Part shown: piece after piece, positions 7,899 through 16,678 of the stretch
How positions within the stretch are numbered: the stretch's first letter is position 1
Layout of the letters: each line of letters begins with the position of its first letter
IMG/VR virus record: IMGVR_UViG_3300043398_000164
Coordinates: 1 to 53,378 of that record
DNA: 53,378 nucleotides
Source: a virus
Reading direction: 5' to 3' (one strand)
Notes under the pieces: generated by a model
The model's input: the letters and a program-made list of their open reading frames with translations, nothing else
Databases searched by the model: none
Told to the model about the DNA's origin: nothing
Position numbers and translations under genes: made by a program

Positions 7899-8672
7899 CT
7901 AGGCGCGCGTGTAGCCGAACGCCCGGTAGGCGCTCAACACAATCGGGTCCGTCGTACCATTGGACTGGCACACTGAGGAACACACGATTGCTCCATCCGG
8001 CGCGTTGCTCTCGGCAACGTCGCTGGTATCGACCTTGGCGCCGTTGACATACACCTTGATGTCTGTGCCGACTTCCCAGCGGAAGCCCCAGCGAAACCAA
8101 GAGGCAGCGGTCACATCGCCGTCAATCGTCGTGTGGGCGGTGTTCGCAGAAATGTCCTGCGTCCCGTCCTCCACGCCGAATTTCAAGGCTGGCGTCCCGT
8201 CAACCGAATACAACCCGATCCAGTCCGCCGCGCTGATGGCGCCGGACGCGATGAGCGTTGTATCGAGCGTCGCCAGTCCGTCGAAGAACTCTGGCCCCGT
8301 GTTGGTGCCGATGTCCTTGAAAATCAGCATCGTCTCGTAGGCGATGATCATGCCGGTGGTCGGATACACACCGAGCCCCGGATACTGGACCTGGATGCCT
8401 TGCGTGTTGGTCGAGCTATTGCAATCCAACTCCAAGACCGACCCCCAGCCAGCAATCGGGCTAGCGATCCACAGCGCCGTGCCGGCCGTGGCTTGCGTCG
8501 AGGTGAAATTTCCGACGCCGCTCTGCCCGTGGTCAACGTGGAAAAAACCGTGGAACGGGTCGTTGACGCCCCTGGAACGGTCGATGCCATTCCAGATTTT
8601 CGTAGTCAGGCCCTGCTTCGAGGTTTGGGTCTGGAGAAACTCCGGCCCAACTACTGCACCATATTCAGCCAT
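7899..8672 (-). CDS. Putative capsid decoration or jelly-roll surface protein
   Basis: This 257-aa beta-rich protein has the layout of a concanavalin/LamG-like jelly roll: repeated short strands with aromatic residues, a WFRWGFRWEVGTDIKVYVNG stretch typical of the last strands of such domains, and several Gly turns. It lies immediately downstream of the major capsid gene, the usual site of head decoration genes. No catalytic residues are apparent. The fold is inferred from pattern; the role comes from position. Confidence 0.55.
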   Translation of the reverse strand: MAEYGAVVGPEFLQTQTSKQGLTTKIWNGIDRSRGVNDPFHGFFHVDHGQSGVGNFTSTQATAGTALWIASPIAGWGSVLELDCNSSTNTQGIQVQYPGLGVYPTTGMIIAYETMLIFKDIGTNTGPEFFDGLATLDTTLIASGAISAADWIGLYSVDGTPALKFGVEDGTQDISANTAHTTIDGDVTAASWFRWGFRWEVGTDIKVYVNGAKVDTSDVAESNAPDGAIVCSSVCQSNGTTDPIVLSAYRAFGYTRA

Positions 8673-8721
8673 TTGACAAACTCCAAGTGGAGGTTTAGTT
8701 GAAGGAAAACGTCACGCCAAA

Positions 8722-9804
8722 CTAGGTCGTCGCCTTGTGTCCGACGAAGTTCGAGCGTGGGGACGTGCAGCGATAGTTGATGATCGAGTCCATCCACGTT
8801 ACCCGCAGGTTGTGGCTGTTCCCGGTCGTGATCTCCGACTTCTTCATGAACCACGGACCCTTCTTCATGAAGTCCCAGGTGCTCATGTCGAACCCGTAGA
8901 TCGGTTCCGTCGAGTCGTAGGCTTCGCTCGCGCTGTTGGTCAGCGCGTCCACCCACGTCCAGGGAATCGAGCGGTAGAACACGCTGCCATCCGAGGTCGC
9001 CTTGTACTTGCCCATGTCGCTGCCGCGGTTATCGTTCACGCCGCCCAGCAAGTCCTGGTAGGTTTTCCAGGGCGTGTAGTGCGACGCTAACTTGTACCGC
9101 TGCGCCGGCACGCGCTCGCCCTTCGACGGATAGGGCGGCTTGAAGCCGCTCTTGTTGATCGCGTCGTCGAGCTTCGACAGTCCATCGCTGTCATTGATGG
9201 CGCCGTACACGAACGCCCCGTTCTTGGTGCCCTCGAACGTCGCGTCGGTGCGGTCCAGTCCCGCGACGGAACTGTAGCCACTGGGATTCGAGCCGTTGAA
9301 GCCGAACGCCTGTTGCGCGGTGCTCGTGCTCTTGACGACGTAGTATGGCGCGCCAGAAGGCTTCCGATTCGTCGTGTTCGGGTACACGGGCAGCGTCCAC
9401 CACCAGATTTCGTTCTTGCGCGCGAAACCGTCGAGCATGTCGGAGGCTTGGGCGTCCAGGTGGTTGAGCACCTGATAGTTGCCCAGGCCGCCGCTCATCT
9501 CGCGCACGTCGATGGCGAAGTGCGTTTTCTGGACGGCGTAATACTGCGTGGCCTTCTCCAACAGGTTGATCCGGTTCACCGAATCGTTGTCGAAGAGTTC
9601 CGTCGCCAGGGTGTTGTCCGACGAATCCACCTTGAAATGCCAGGTGAACGTCGGCGCATCGGGGCCTTGCGTCATCCGGCTCTTGAAGAGTTCCTGAACG
9701 ACGAAGAAATTGTTGAAGTCGCGGTCAGCATCCATCCACACGTTGGGCAAATACCCCTCCACGTAGGTGGTCAGCATGTCGCCAATGGCGTCGAGTGCGG
9801 GCAT
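8722..9804 (-). CDS. Major capsid protein
   Basis: This 360-aa protein directly follows the acidic scaffold gene, separated by 1 base. It starts without a signal peptide (MPALDAIGDMLTTYVEGYLP), has an early basic/aromatic N-arm, and the middle contains a long helix-like region (ATQYYAVQKTHFAIDVREMS) as in HK97-fold capsids. Length and position after portal and scaffold fit a major capsid protein well. I see no protease gene and no cleaved delta domain. The C-terminus ends in a basic/aromatic strand (YRCTSPRSNFVGHKATT). Confidence 0.75.
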   Translation of the reverse strand: MPALDAIGDMLTTYVEGYLPNVWMDADRDFNNFFVVQELFKSRMTQGPDAPTFTWHFKVDSSDNTLATELFDNDSVNRINLLEKATQYYAVQKTHFAIDVREMSGGLGNYQVLNHLDAQASDMLDGFARKNEIWWWTLPVYPNTTNRKPSGAPYYVVKSTSTAQQAFGFNGSNPSGYSSVAGLDRTDATFEGTKNGAFVYGAINDSDGLSKLDDAINKSGFKPPYPSKGERVPAQRYKLASHYTPWKTYQDLLGGVNDNRGSDMGKYKATSDGSVFYRSIPWTWVDALTNSASEAYDSTEPIYGFDMSTWDFMKKGPWFMKKSEITTGNSHNLRVTWMDSIINYRCTSPRSNFVGHKATT

Positions 9805-9805
9805 A

Positions 9806-10720
9806 TTAAGAAACTCCTATCCCTTTTTCCGCCAAGTCCTCGGCCCACTTCTCAGCGCGGGATTTTTGCATCTCGGGCGCTGGTCGTGAGGAACCGCCGC
9901 CGAGTCGGGTTTGAGCCTGCTCGCGGACGACCTGGGAGATTGAGGGTTGTGCGGCTGTCTTGCCGTGACGCAGGGCAATCGCTTGGATCGCCTGCTCCTC
10001 GGTGAAGCCGTGTTGTTCGGTCATGGTTTTGAACGCACGATAATCCTGATCTCGCCGATGCCACTCCGGGCTAACGCCGGGGGTGAGCTTCTTCGAGTCG
10101 CCGAGTTCCTTCACGCCCAGACCGTCGCACAGTTTGTCGAACTCCTGTTGCTTGGCGAGTTCGGCTTTCTGTTGTTCGGTCCTGCCCTTTGTCACGGTGT
10201 ACTCGGCGAGCGCCGTGAACTCTTCCTCTCGCTTGGCGTCGCGTTGTTTGTAGAACGCATGGAGCCGTTCCAGTTCGCGGCGTAGCGGATCGGTCGGAGG
10301 CACTTCATCCTCAGGCCACTCAAACTGGAAGTCGGGGTCCGGCGCGATCTTCTCGGCGGCCGGATTCTCAACGTCCGTGCGGGGGGCCTGGAAGCGCGAG
10401 GCAAGCGTCATGGCGAGTCGCACGTCACGATCGCTGGCGGCGGTCGCTAGTACGTCCTCGGGAATGCCAATCGCTCGCGCGACCGCCAACATATTGTCGG
10501 ACGGTCCTTCGGCGACGACCGCTGCGGCCTCGCCGGGTGCTTCGGGCGTCTCGTCGACGACCGGGGGTTCATCCGCCGTTTCCGGCGGGGTGATTTGTTC
10601 CGGCGCCTCGGCCTTGGGCTGTTCCTCCAAGGGGGCGACTGCGGCTGCGAAGCGCGCGAGGCGCTCGTCAGATGTTTCGGGCGCGACAGGCTGCCCGTTG
10701 GTTTCTTCCAGTCCCATCAC
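9806..10720 (-). CDS. Scaffolding protein
   Basis: This 304-aa protein is very acidic and Pro/Ala/Glu-rich in its first 110 residues, then forms a predicted long charged helix (about residues 145-215; RRELERLHAFYKQRDAKREE) and ends with a basic helical tail (MQKSRAEKWAEDLAEKGIG). This acidic, coiled-coil, basic-tail architecture is typical of phage internal scaffolds, whose C-terminal helix binds the capsid protein. It sits between portal and capsid genes, the classic order. It overlaps the upstream 81-aa gene by 4 bases (ATGA). Confidence 0.75.
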   Translation of the reverse strand: MMGLEETNGQPVAPETSDERLARFAAAVAPLEEQPKAEAPEQITPPETADEPPVVDETPEAPGEAAAVVAEGPSDNMLAVARAIGIPEDVLATAASDRDVRLAMTLASRFQAPRTDVENPAAEKIAPDPDFQFEWPEDEVPPTDPLRRELERLHAFYKQRDAKREEEFTALAEYTVTKGRTEQQKAELAKQQEFDKLCDGLGVKELGDSKKLTPGVSPEWHRRDQDYRAFKTMTEQHGFTEEQAIQAIALRHGKTAAQPSISQVVREQAQTRLGGGSSRPAPEMQKSRAEKWAEDLAEKGIGVS

Positions 10721-10962
10721 TTCACTCCGTCTCGGTTGATGAATCCGCGCAAGTCCTCGACCTTCTTGGCCGTCTTAGATGTGTCCATGTGGAGCACGCC
10801 CGTCTGCGGATCGTGATGCGCGCCAGTGATGCCGTGCCGCCGGTAGTGCTCGTTGAACGCGGCGGCTTGCTCGGGCGCGACGGCCATTGAGACGCTGTGC
10901 TCCTTGCAGTCGCGGTTCCCGCGGCGTAAACGCTCTTGAAACTCTCGTTGCTCTTGGCTCAT
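10717..10962 (-). CDS. Small hypothetical protein between portal and scaffold
   Basis: This 81-aa, highly charged and His-rich protein begins with a helical segment (QREFQERLRRGNRDC) and carries the motif HYRRHGITGAHHDPQTG. It overlaps the portal gene by 4 bases at one end and the scaffold gene by 4 bases at the other, so it is translationally coupled to both. Function unknown; a role in prohead assembly is a positional guess. Confidence 0.7.
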   Translation of the reverse strand: MSQEQREFQERLRRGNRDCKEHSVSMAVAPEQAAAFNEHYRRHGITGAHHDPQTGVLHMDTSKTAKKVEDLRGFINRDGVK

Positions 10963-12743
10963 GCGGCCTCCGGCGCGGGCGCCATCATCGCCAGCGATTG
11001 CTGCCCTTGATCGACTTGGTTGCCGCTAATGCTGCGATGAACGTACTCGCCGCCGGGCTTGCCGATCTGCGAGGCGCCCTCGCCGCCGCCCATCTCTTGC
11101 GGCATGTTGTTGGACGAAAGCAGCTCGAGGTATTCCGGCATGTTCTCGTAGCGGGCCAGAATCTCCAGATACCGCTGAGGATTGGGCTGCGCGCCGCTCA
11201 TCGCAAAGATTTGCGCGCCGGCCAGAATCTCCTGAAACGTCTGGCGGATGCGTTGAGCGCGAACTTCCGGAGGCTGGTGCTTGGTCGAGCCGACCTCGAA
11301 ATCCAGGTCGTAGTCGTCGAACGCACCGAGCCGCGGCGGAATCGGCGTGCCATCCGGCGCCGTCTGCGTATCATCGGCTGCCCCCAGCCACGTATCGGGC
11401 ACGGTGATCGCCGTGCCGGGGATCGTGAGCGAACCGGGGATTTCCGTGATCTTGTCGTGCCAGATCAGCCGCGCCATCTCATTCATGATGCCGCGGACGG
11501 CGTTGATGAAGCGCAACTGGTAGAAGCCGCGCACGCTGCCGACGCTCGCCGAAATCATCTGTTCCTGTCCGAGCGTGTCCGCCGAGGGGCCGGTTCCCAA
11601 TTGATTATCGAGGTTGCCGGCCTGCTTCGAGAATTGATCGAGGCAATTCAGCGTGAATGCGAACAGGTTTTGATCGGGGCCGCCATAGCGCGCCTTCACG
11701 ACCGCGCCAACGCTCGTGACGACGGGGAACTCGCCATTCTTGGCGTTCTTGATCTTGTTGCCGTCGTCCTCATTGCCGCTCTGGACAAGGTTGATTTCCT
11801 TCATGTCCTTGGCTTGCTGCTCCAACTTGTTGTAGTCGGAGTTCACCAATTGATGCAGCAGCAGTAGCCCCAGGCCCGGCGCACTCGGGTACGAGTTATC
11901 CGGCACGGGGCCAAGGTTGAGATAGTGGTACGGGCCACTCTCGCCGCCCGTCCACTTCTGTTCGGCCAAAGGCTCGCTGTAGAGCGGCGCCCAATCTCCG
12001 TCGATGGGGTAAGTGACTGTCTTGCCTTCGGTCGGAATGAAAATATCCGCCAGCCAGATGCGGTCGATAATATCCTCTTCGTCGACCGCCGGCGCCATAT
12101 TCGAGTCGCCCTCTTGGCGCACGAGACAGGCCCGACCCTTCTCTTTGATCGCGGTGCGAATCTTCGCCGGAATCCGCACGTCATGGACGATGTTCTCGAA
12201 GGGGACCGTGTAGCGGTCGCCGACGAACGCAAACCCATGCGTCCGCTTGGCCTGCGCGTCCCACACCATGTCGTCTTGCGAAATGGCCAGACAACACGGC
12301 ATCCCAGGATCGAGCCATTCATCCGCCTCGACCATCACGGCTGGCGAGTCGCCCATGAAGCACTTGATGACGCCCATGCCGACAAAGGCGTTGCGGGCGA
12401 ACTCCTCGAGGGACTCCTGCAAGTGCGCCCGCTCGGCGTAGCGGTTGATCGCCCGGCTCATATGCTCGGCGAAGCCGCGCAGCTTGGGGTCGTGCGTCGT
12501 GATGAGGCACCGCGGCGAGCCAGCCGCCAGCGTAATCGCTTCGGCGTCGGCCGCTTGACGAAGGAGATTGATAATCTCCTTGCGGCGCTTGTTGTTCGGG
12601 TAGAGCGTGCCCGCAATGGTGCGGATCAGCGTTTCCCGACTCTTGCGGTGCGGCGCGAGCAGCTTGAAATGCTGTGGAACCGCTTGTGTCAGTCGGCGAA
12701 AGTCCAAGAACAGGGCTTCCCCAACTTGCCGCTCCTTACGCAC
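10959..12743 (-). CDS. Portal (head-tail connecting) protein
   Basis: This 594-aa protein begins with a basic helical region, has a wing-like alpha/beta part (ISQDDMVWDAQAKRTHGFAF), a long stem-like helical region near residues 290-420 (LHQLVNSDYNKLEQQAKDM and SVRGFYQLRFINAV), and a Gln/Gly-rich C-terminal tail. Size, layout and position between terminase and scaffold identify it as the dodecameric portal through which DNA is packaged. It overlaps the downstream 81-aa gene by 4 bases. The gap to the terminase stop (12785) is 41 bases. Which portal family it belongs to cannot be settled by eye. Confidence 0.8.
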   Translation of the reverse strand: MRKERQVGEALFLDFRRLTQAVPQHFKLLAPHRKSRETLIRTIAGTLYPNNKRRKEIINLLRQAADAEAITLAAGSPRCLITTHDPKLRGFAEHMSRAINRYAERAHLQESLEEFARNAFVGMGVIKCFMGDSPAVMVEADEWLDPGMPCCLAISQDDMVWDAQAKRTHGFAFVGDRYTVPFENIVHDVRIPAKIRTAIKEKGRACLVRQEGDSNMAPAVDEEDIIDRIWLADIFIPTEGKTVTYPIDGDWAPLYSEPLAEQKWTGGESGPYHYLNLGPVPDNSYPSAPGLGLLLLHQLVNSDYNKLEQQAKDMKEINLVQSGNEDDGNKIKNAKNGEFPVVTSVGAVVKARYGGPDQNLFAFTLNCLDQFSKQAGNLDNQLGTGPSADTLGQEQMISASVGSVRGFYQLRFINAVRGIMNEMARLIWHDKITEIPGSLTIPGTAITVPDTWLGAADDTQTAPDGTPIPPRLGAFDDYDLDFEVGSTKHQPPEVRAQRIRQTFQEILAGAQIFAMSGAQPNPQRYLEILARYENMPEYLELLSSNNMPQEMGGGEGASQIGKPGGEYVHRSISGNQVDQGQQSLAMMAPAPEAA

Positions 12744-12784
12744 AAGCTATCGGGAGTATTGCAATCCTGACTAAATCGGTCAAG

Positions 12785-15784
12785 TCACCACTCGCACGAC
12801 ATGGCATTGGCCTCTTCGCGCCCTGCCGCGTAAATCCGGCTTCCCAAACTCCCCTCGGGGGCCTGATGCAGCCGTTCCCAGTCGGAAATTTGCTGTTGAG
12901 CGGCCATCTTACGGGCATCCAGCGCCCGGACGGCGATGGCCGCCCCGACCGCCCGATCGCCGTGGTTCTCTCCGGCCTCGGAGGCGTCAAACGCCGTGCG
13001 GCTCTTGGGATGCTCGATCTTCCCGCCCACCCCATCGACAAAAATGTACTCGCCGCATTCCAAGATCAGCGGCAAACTGAGGATTTCCACCGCATCGTCG
13101 TTCATGGCGATCATCAGTGGCCGCATCGTCTCGGCCTTATTGCTGTTGTGATACCCAGGCAGCACGCCCGGCTTGGCATACGGCCGAAACTCATCCCCTT
13201 CGGCCTGATAGTAGAGGTTCGGGTAGCCCAGTTCGACGATCTTGGACGTGAAAATCGACCCCGGCAGGGCATTCCGCTCCCAATTGAGCACCGGCCACGT
13301 CAAATCCCCCCCGAACCACGCGCAGATCGCATAGATGTACTCGGCGAAATGGTCCGCATACATGTCGTTGCGCACGACTTCCGCGACCTGCCGCCGCGTG
13401 GACAGGTCAAAGAAGATGGCCGTCGAATTGCTTGAGCCGGAACCCCCCGTTCCGCCGCCCAAGTCACACCCGACGGCCAATCTCAGCCGCGGCGGACGCC
13501 CATCGACCACCGGAACCCATAGGGAAATCGGCCCCCGATCGACAGTTTGCCACGACGAGTCCTTGAGATTCGCCGGATTGGCTTGTAAATCCCCCCGGAC
13601 CATTGGCTCGACGCACCGCGCCTTATATCGCTCAATGGTCGCGGGGTTGAACGGCTTGCCCGACGCCCCGCCAAAGTCCATGTCGTATTCGCGCGACATG
13701 TACTTCGCGTTGTCGCCCGATTCGCGCCACTTACGGTCGTACCAGACGCTCCGCACCCGACCATCCAAAATAAACTCGTAGTCGGGCGGGAACTCATAGT
13801 CATCGAGCTGCTGGACTTTCCCCTTCTTGGCGGTGTATTTGCCAATCCGATGAACCGGATTGTCTTTCCAGTCCAGCGTGTACGTGAGCCACGGGCCGGG
13901 ATTCTCCAGTTTGCGAAAGTGCTCGGTATTCTCATCATTACTGGACGAAATCAGCAGAATTTGATTCGTCGTCGCCAGCAGATTCACAATCGCCTTCGTG
14001 TCGTAGCCCTTCATGAAGAAGCCGGCTTCGTCCAGAAAGAACGACGTGTACCGATCCGAGCGCCCGATATTCTCCGTGGCGCTTTCGGCATACAGCAGCG
14101 CCCCCGTGTCGGGATTCTCCCAGGTATGGGCGGTGACGCGGCGATGCACGTCGGGATTCCACTTCCGGGGGAGCATCCAGCCGGGGAGATTCTTCAAGAG
14201 GAAGTCGAACTTCCACCCCAGCGACCCATGCCGCGCGGGATCGTCCGCCTTCTGCATCGTCTCGCTGCCCATCCCCAGCACGCAGCCATGCTTGCGGAAC
14301 AGCCACGCCCAGCAGTACGCCGCCAGCACCATCCACGACGCGCCCTGCTCGCGACTCTTGCGCTCGACAATGTGCCGCTGGCCAAAGTAATGCTGCAAGC
14401 CAGCAATCAGCGGGTCTTGATGCTCCCACGTATTGAAGGGGATGGCGCCATAGACCGGATTGCCTAACGCATCGGTAATCCCATCCCGCGGCTCGTAAAT
14501 CCAGCAGTTGTGAACCAACAGCGGTTCACCATTTCCGTCGATGACGGTAAAGCAACGATTAGGTCCGCAATTCAAGAGATCGTAGACAACCGCCGTCCGT
14601 GAATCCCCGGAGCAAGTAACCGATCGCCCGTCAGACCCATGCGAATGCGGTATTGAATTGCCGCCTTGGTCACGCCCGCAATCGCCGCCGCTTCGGTCAG
14701 CGTCAACCTGCCGAGCGTCGCGTTGATAATCACATTGCGGCGCGTATTGTTGGCTTGCTCTTTTCTCGTGGCCCAGCGACAGTTCATCGGGTAGTAGCCG
14801 AAGTTGTTGTCGATCCGTTCGAGCGTCAAGCCAGGAGGGCGCTCGCCCATATCTTGGAGGAAATTCTCGAACGTCAGCCACCTCGCACAGACTTCGATTT
14901 CCCTGCCGCCGTAGCGATGATAGCTGGCATTGTTGGGATTGCTGCAACGATCGTGCATCGACATCCAAATCGTATAAATTGATTCCCCTGAGCGGCCGTG
15001 CGTCTTTCTTCCGCCTTGCTTGCATCCCTTGCGACCGCAGCTTTTTTGCTTGCCGCGGCGAAGATTGTCTCCGCTCACAATCCGCTCGTTCCCGCACTCG
15101 CAGCGGCAAAGCCACGCCGCCTGTGTCGTCGTGCGGTAAAACCCCTCGCGCCGAATAACCGTCAGGCAGTCGAACTGGAGCCCGGTCAAGTCGATCACCT
15201 GCGTCTTTCCAGCCATGTTTCGTCCACACTAAATGGTCGTGCGTGAGGTAAATCTTATACGCAAAGATAACAGACTTACGACCCTTGCACAACGCACCGC
15301 CTTGGCTCACCCAGTTCTCGCCGTCCCACACGAGATCATCGCTGGTCACGCACTCGATCGGGACAAGTCCTCGATCTGTCACCACGGGCGTACCGACAGC
15401 AAGGCAGAATGCATTGATGTAAAACAGCAGGTCGGAAGCACACGCTTCCAGAAGAGATTGCTGAAACGCCTTGTCCTCGGCCGCCCGCTCGGCGAGCATG
15501 ACCCGATACTCGAAGTGCGCCAGCGGGTCTTTAGGGACCGTCCCATACCACGGCGCCGCAGCGACCAGGGGATGAATCGTCCCCGGCTCAAACTGCAAAG
15601 TTTCGCCAACCGGCCAATCTCGCACAAACCACCCAGTGGCAACCGCTCCTAGGCCGGCATTGTAACAGGCCAGCACAGCGAAACGGCAGGTCCATCCGGC
15701 GAGCCGCATGGATGCTCGCAAAAAGTCAGACCGTACCAAGATTTCGCCCGCCCCACGTCTCCGTCCACCGGCTCCCTGTAGCAA
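12785..15784 (-). CDS. terL: Terminase large subunit interrupted by an intein
   Basis: This packaging ATPase-nuclease is read as one 999-codon frame. The exteins join as FYINAF/CWIYEPRDG, a typical terminase N-terminal motif. Downstream are a Walker A-like VERKSREQGASW, a Walker B FFLDEAG, and RNase H-like nuclease motifs (AVGCDLGGGTGG, then VLNWERNALPG, then ENHGDRAVGAA). The intein occupies codons 127-426. About 170 codons of its read-through frame (after PVRLPDG, before VVYDLLNCG) do not look like protein; there the DNA encodes an HNH nuclease in another frame. The true start is uncertain: the ORF overlaps the 111-aa gene by 136 bases, and an ATG at 15709 is the next candidate. Confidence 0.9.
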   Translation of the reverse strand: MLQGAGGRRRGAGEILVRSDFLRASMRLAGWTCRFAVLACYNAGLGAVATGWFVRDWPVGETLQFEPGTIHPLVAAAPWYGTVPKDPLAHFEYRVMLAERAAEDKAFQQSLLEACASDLLFYINAFCLAVGTPVVTDRGLVPIECVTSDDLVWDGENWVSQGGALCKGRKSVIFAYKIYLTHDHLVWTKHGWKDAGDRLDRAPVRLPDGYSARGVLPHDDTGGVALPLRVRERADCERRQSSPRQAKKLRSQGMQARRKKDARPLRGINLYDLDVDARSLQQSQQCQLSSLRRQGNRSLCEVADVREFPPRYGRAPSWLDARTDRQQLRLLPDELSLGHEKRASQQYAPQCDYQRDARQVDADRSGGDCGRDQGGNSIPHSHGSDGRSVTCSGDSRTAVVYDLLNCGPNRCFTVIDGNGEPLLVHNCWIYEPRDGITDALGNPVYGAIPFNTWEHQDPLIAGLQHYFGQRHIVERKSREQGASWMVLAAYCWAWLFRKHGCVLGMGSETMQKADDPARHGSLGWKFDFLLKNLPGWMLPRKWNPDVHRRVTAHTWENPDTGALLYAESATENIGRSDRYTSFFLDEAGFFMKGYDTKAIVNLLATTNQILLISSSNDENTEHFRKLENPGPWLTYTLDWKDNPVHRIGKYTAKKGKVQQLDDYEFPPDYEFILDGRVRSVWYDRKWRESGDNAKYMSREYDMDFGGASGKPFNPATIERYKARCVEPMVRGDLQANPANLKDSSWQTVDRGPISLWVPVVDGRPPRLRLAVGCDLGGGTGGSGSSNSTAIFFDLSTRRQVAEVVRNDMYADHFAEYIYAICAWFGGDLTWPVLNWERNALPGSIFTSKIVELGYPNLYYQAEGDEFRPYAKPGVLPGYHNSNKAETMRPLMIAMNDDAVEILSLPLILECGEYIFVDGVGGKIEHPKSRTAFDASEAGENHGDRAVGAAIAVRALDARKMAAQQQISDWERLHQAPEGSLGSRIYAAGREEANAMSCEW
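14507..15406 (-). other. Intein in the terminase large subunit
   Basis: The intein is 900 bases, 300 codons. It starts with Cys1 (CLAVGTPVVTDRGLVPIE, block A), has block B as LTHDHLVWTKHGW about 55 residues later, and ends with VVYDLLNCGPNRCFTV and GEPLLVHN (blocks F and G), followed by Cys+1. All splicing residues (Cys1, block-B His, C-terminal Asn, Cys+1) are present. The usual block G penultimate His is there. In place of an in-frame endonuclease domain, the middle holds a separate HNH ORF in another frame. Insertion is just upstream of the ATPase P-loop, in a conserved extein motif, as usual for inteins. Confidence 0.85.
14572..15216 (-). CDS. HNH homing endonuclease nested out of frame in the terL intein
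   Basis: This 214-aa HNH-family protein starts VIDLTGLQFDCLTVIRREGF, then has a Cys cluster (CRCECGN, CGRKGC) and the HNH core: WMSMHDRCSNPNNASYHRYG, GREIEVCARW, GLTLERIDNNFGYYPMNCRW. The C-terminus (LTEAAAIAGVTKAAIQYRI) looks like a helix-turn-helix. Its ATG overlaps the codons for block B (KHGW) and its TGA overlaps block F (DLLN), so it fills exactly the slot between intein halves but in a different frame from terL. It presumably cuts intein-free terL alleles. No Shine-Dalgarno sequence is evident before the ATG. Confidence 0.85.
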   Translation of the reverse strand: MAGKTQVIDLTGLQFDCLTVIRREGFYRTTTQAAWLCRCECGNERIVSGDNLRRGKQKSCGRKGCKQGGRKTHGRSGESIYTIWMSMHDRCSNPNNASYHRYGGREIEVCARWLTFENFLQDMGERPPGLTLERIDNNFGYYPMNCRWATRKEQANNTRRNVIINATLGRLTLTEAAAIAGVTKAAIQYRIRMGLTGDRLLAPGIHGRRLSTIS

Positions 15785-15984
15785 TTGAATAAATCCGTCA
15801 GCGAGTCAACAAGACCGCTGCAAAGATGCAGCGTTCGGTCGCCGACGCGAATCACCGCCGGACGACCGCACCGCTCGCACACCAATCGCGTCTCCAATTC
15901 CTCAACATGACCCCAACCGGCCTTGTCAATCAGAAACGACACATGGCACAGCTCAATGTGCGAAATCTCCTGACTACTTGGCAT
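15649..15984 (-). CDS. Small Cys-containing hypothetical protein upstream of terL
   Basis: This 111-aa protein has a central zinc-finger-like pair (CERCGRPAVIRVGDRTLHLC, four ligands spaced C-X2-C then H-X-C) and ends in an aromatic/Cys segment. It overlaps the end of the upstream 234-aa gene by 11 bases, and its 3' end overlaps the terminase ORF. It may be an accessory packaging protein. No family is recognised, and the C-terminal 40 residues share DNA with the possible terminase N-terminus, so its exact extent relative to terL is uncertain. Confidence 0.6.
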   Translation of the reverse strand: MPSSQEISHIELCHVSFLIDKAGWGHVEELETRLVCERCGRPAVIRVGDRTLHLCSGLVDSLTDLFNCYREPVDGDVGRAKSWYGLTFCEHPCGSPDGPAVSLCWPVTMPA

Positions 15985-16678
15985 TGACCTTCTCCGCCCT
16001 CGCCTTGAGCGCCGCCAAATCCCCCTTCAAGTCCTCGACCCGCTTCTGCTCCTCGGTGAGCTTCCCATCCGAAACATTCGATTGCTTGATGCTCTTGGCC
16101 GACTCCTCCAAAAGCTTGTGCAACAGCGCCGGCTTCTGCTGGCACTGCTGAAAGAGCGTCAGCGCCGCATCGTTGGGAGCCGGATTGACCCGCTCGTACT
16201 GCTTCACGCACGCCCGCTGCACCGGATCAAGATTGAACCGCCCGCACTCCGAACACACCCCCGGCCGAGCGTCCTTGGGCAACTGAAAGATCGGGTGCTG
16301 CACCACCCACCGCACATGCGGCTGCATATGCGACAACTCCATCTGCTGGCGCAACATCGGCGTGAGCGTCTCACCGCTCTTGGTCATCCGCGCCTCAAGA
16401 AATCGCGTCACGATCTTCGACGCCACATCCCGCCGATCCGTCACCCCCATCCGCATCGCATCGAGCTTCGCCTGCCGAACCCACATCTGCGCCGCCACCT
16501 TCTGCCCAGCCGCCGAATACCGCGCCAACAACCGCCCCCAAGGCTGGTTGCCCCAATCCTCCACGGAGAGCCCCTCCGACTCCAACCACGCCACCAACTC
16601 GGGGGTCCGCTCGGCAATAATCCGCTTCGCCTCCGCGGTGTTCTCTTCACGCGTAAATCCGGGAATGACCTTACCCAT
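15974..16678 (-). CDS. Putative terminase small subunit or packaging accessory protein
   Basis: This 234-aa protein is mostly helical, with a basic, HTH-like N-terminal half (AKRIIAERTPELVAWLESEG), a Cys pair (CSECGRFNLDPVQRAC near residues 141-155) that may bind zinc, and a charged coiled-coil C-terminus (LTEEQKRVEDLKGDLAALKA). It is the last sizeable gene before the large terminase subunit, the standard place for terS, and a DNA-binding head plus coiled coil fits. Sequence alone is not diagnostic. The ATG overlaps the upstream stop as TAATG. Confidence 0.5.
   Translation of the reverse strand: MGKVIPGFTREENTAEAKRIIAERTPELVAWLESEGLSVEDWGNQPWGRLLARYSAAGQKVAAQMWVRQAKLDAMRMGVTDRRDVASKIVTRFLEARMTKSGETLTPMLRQQMELSHMQPHVRWVVQHPIFQLPKDARPGVCSECGRFNLDPVQRACVKQYERVNPAPNDAALTLFQQCQQKPALLHKLLEESAKSIKQSNVSDGKLTEEQKRVEDLKGDLAALKARAEKVNAK

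Noticed and set aside
15217-15784. Treating the 999-codon terminase frame as one continuous protein including its middle
   Set aside because: About 170 codons within the intein have no protein character in that frame while the HNH frame is strongly conserved-looking, so the middle of the terL frame is a read-through of another gene.
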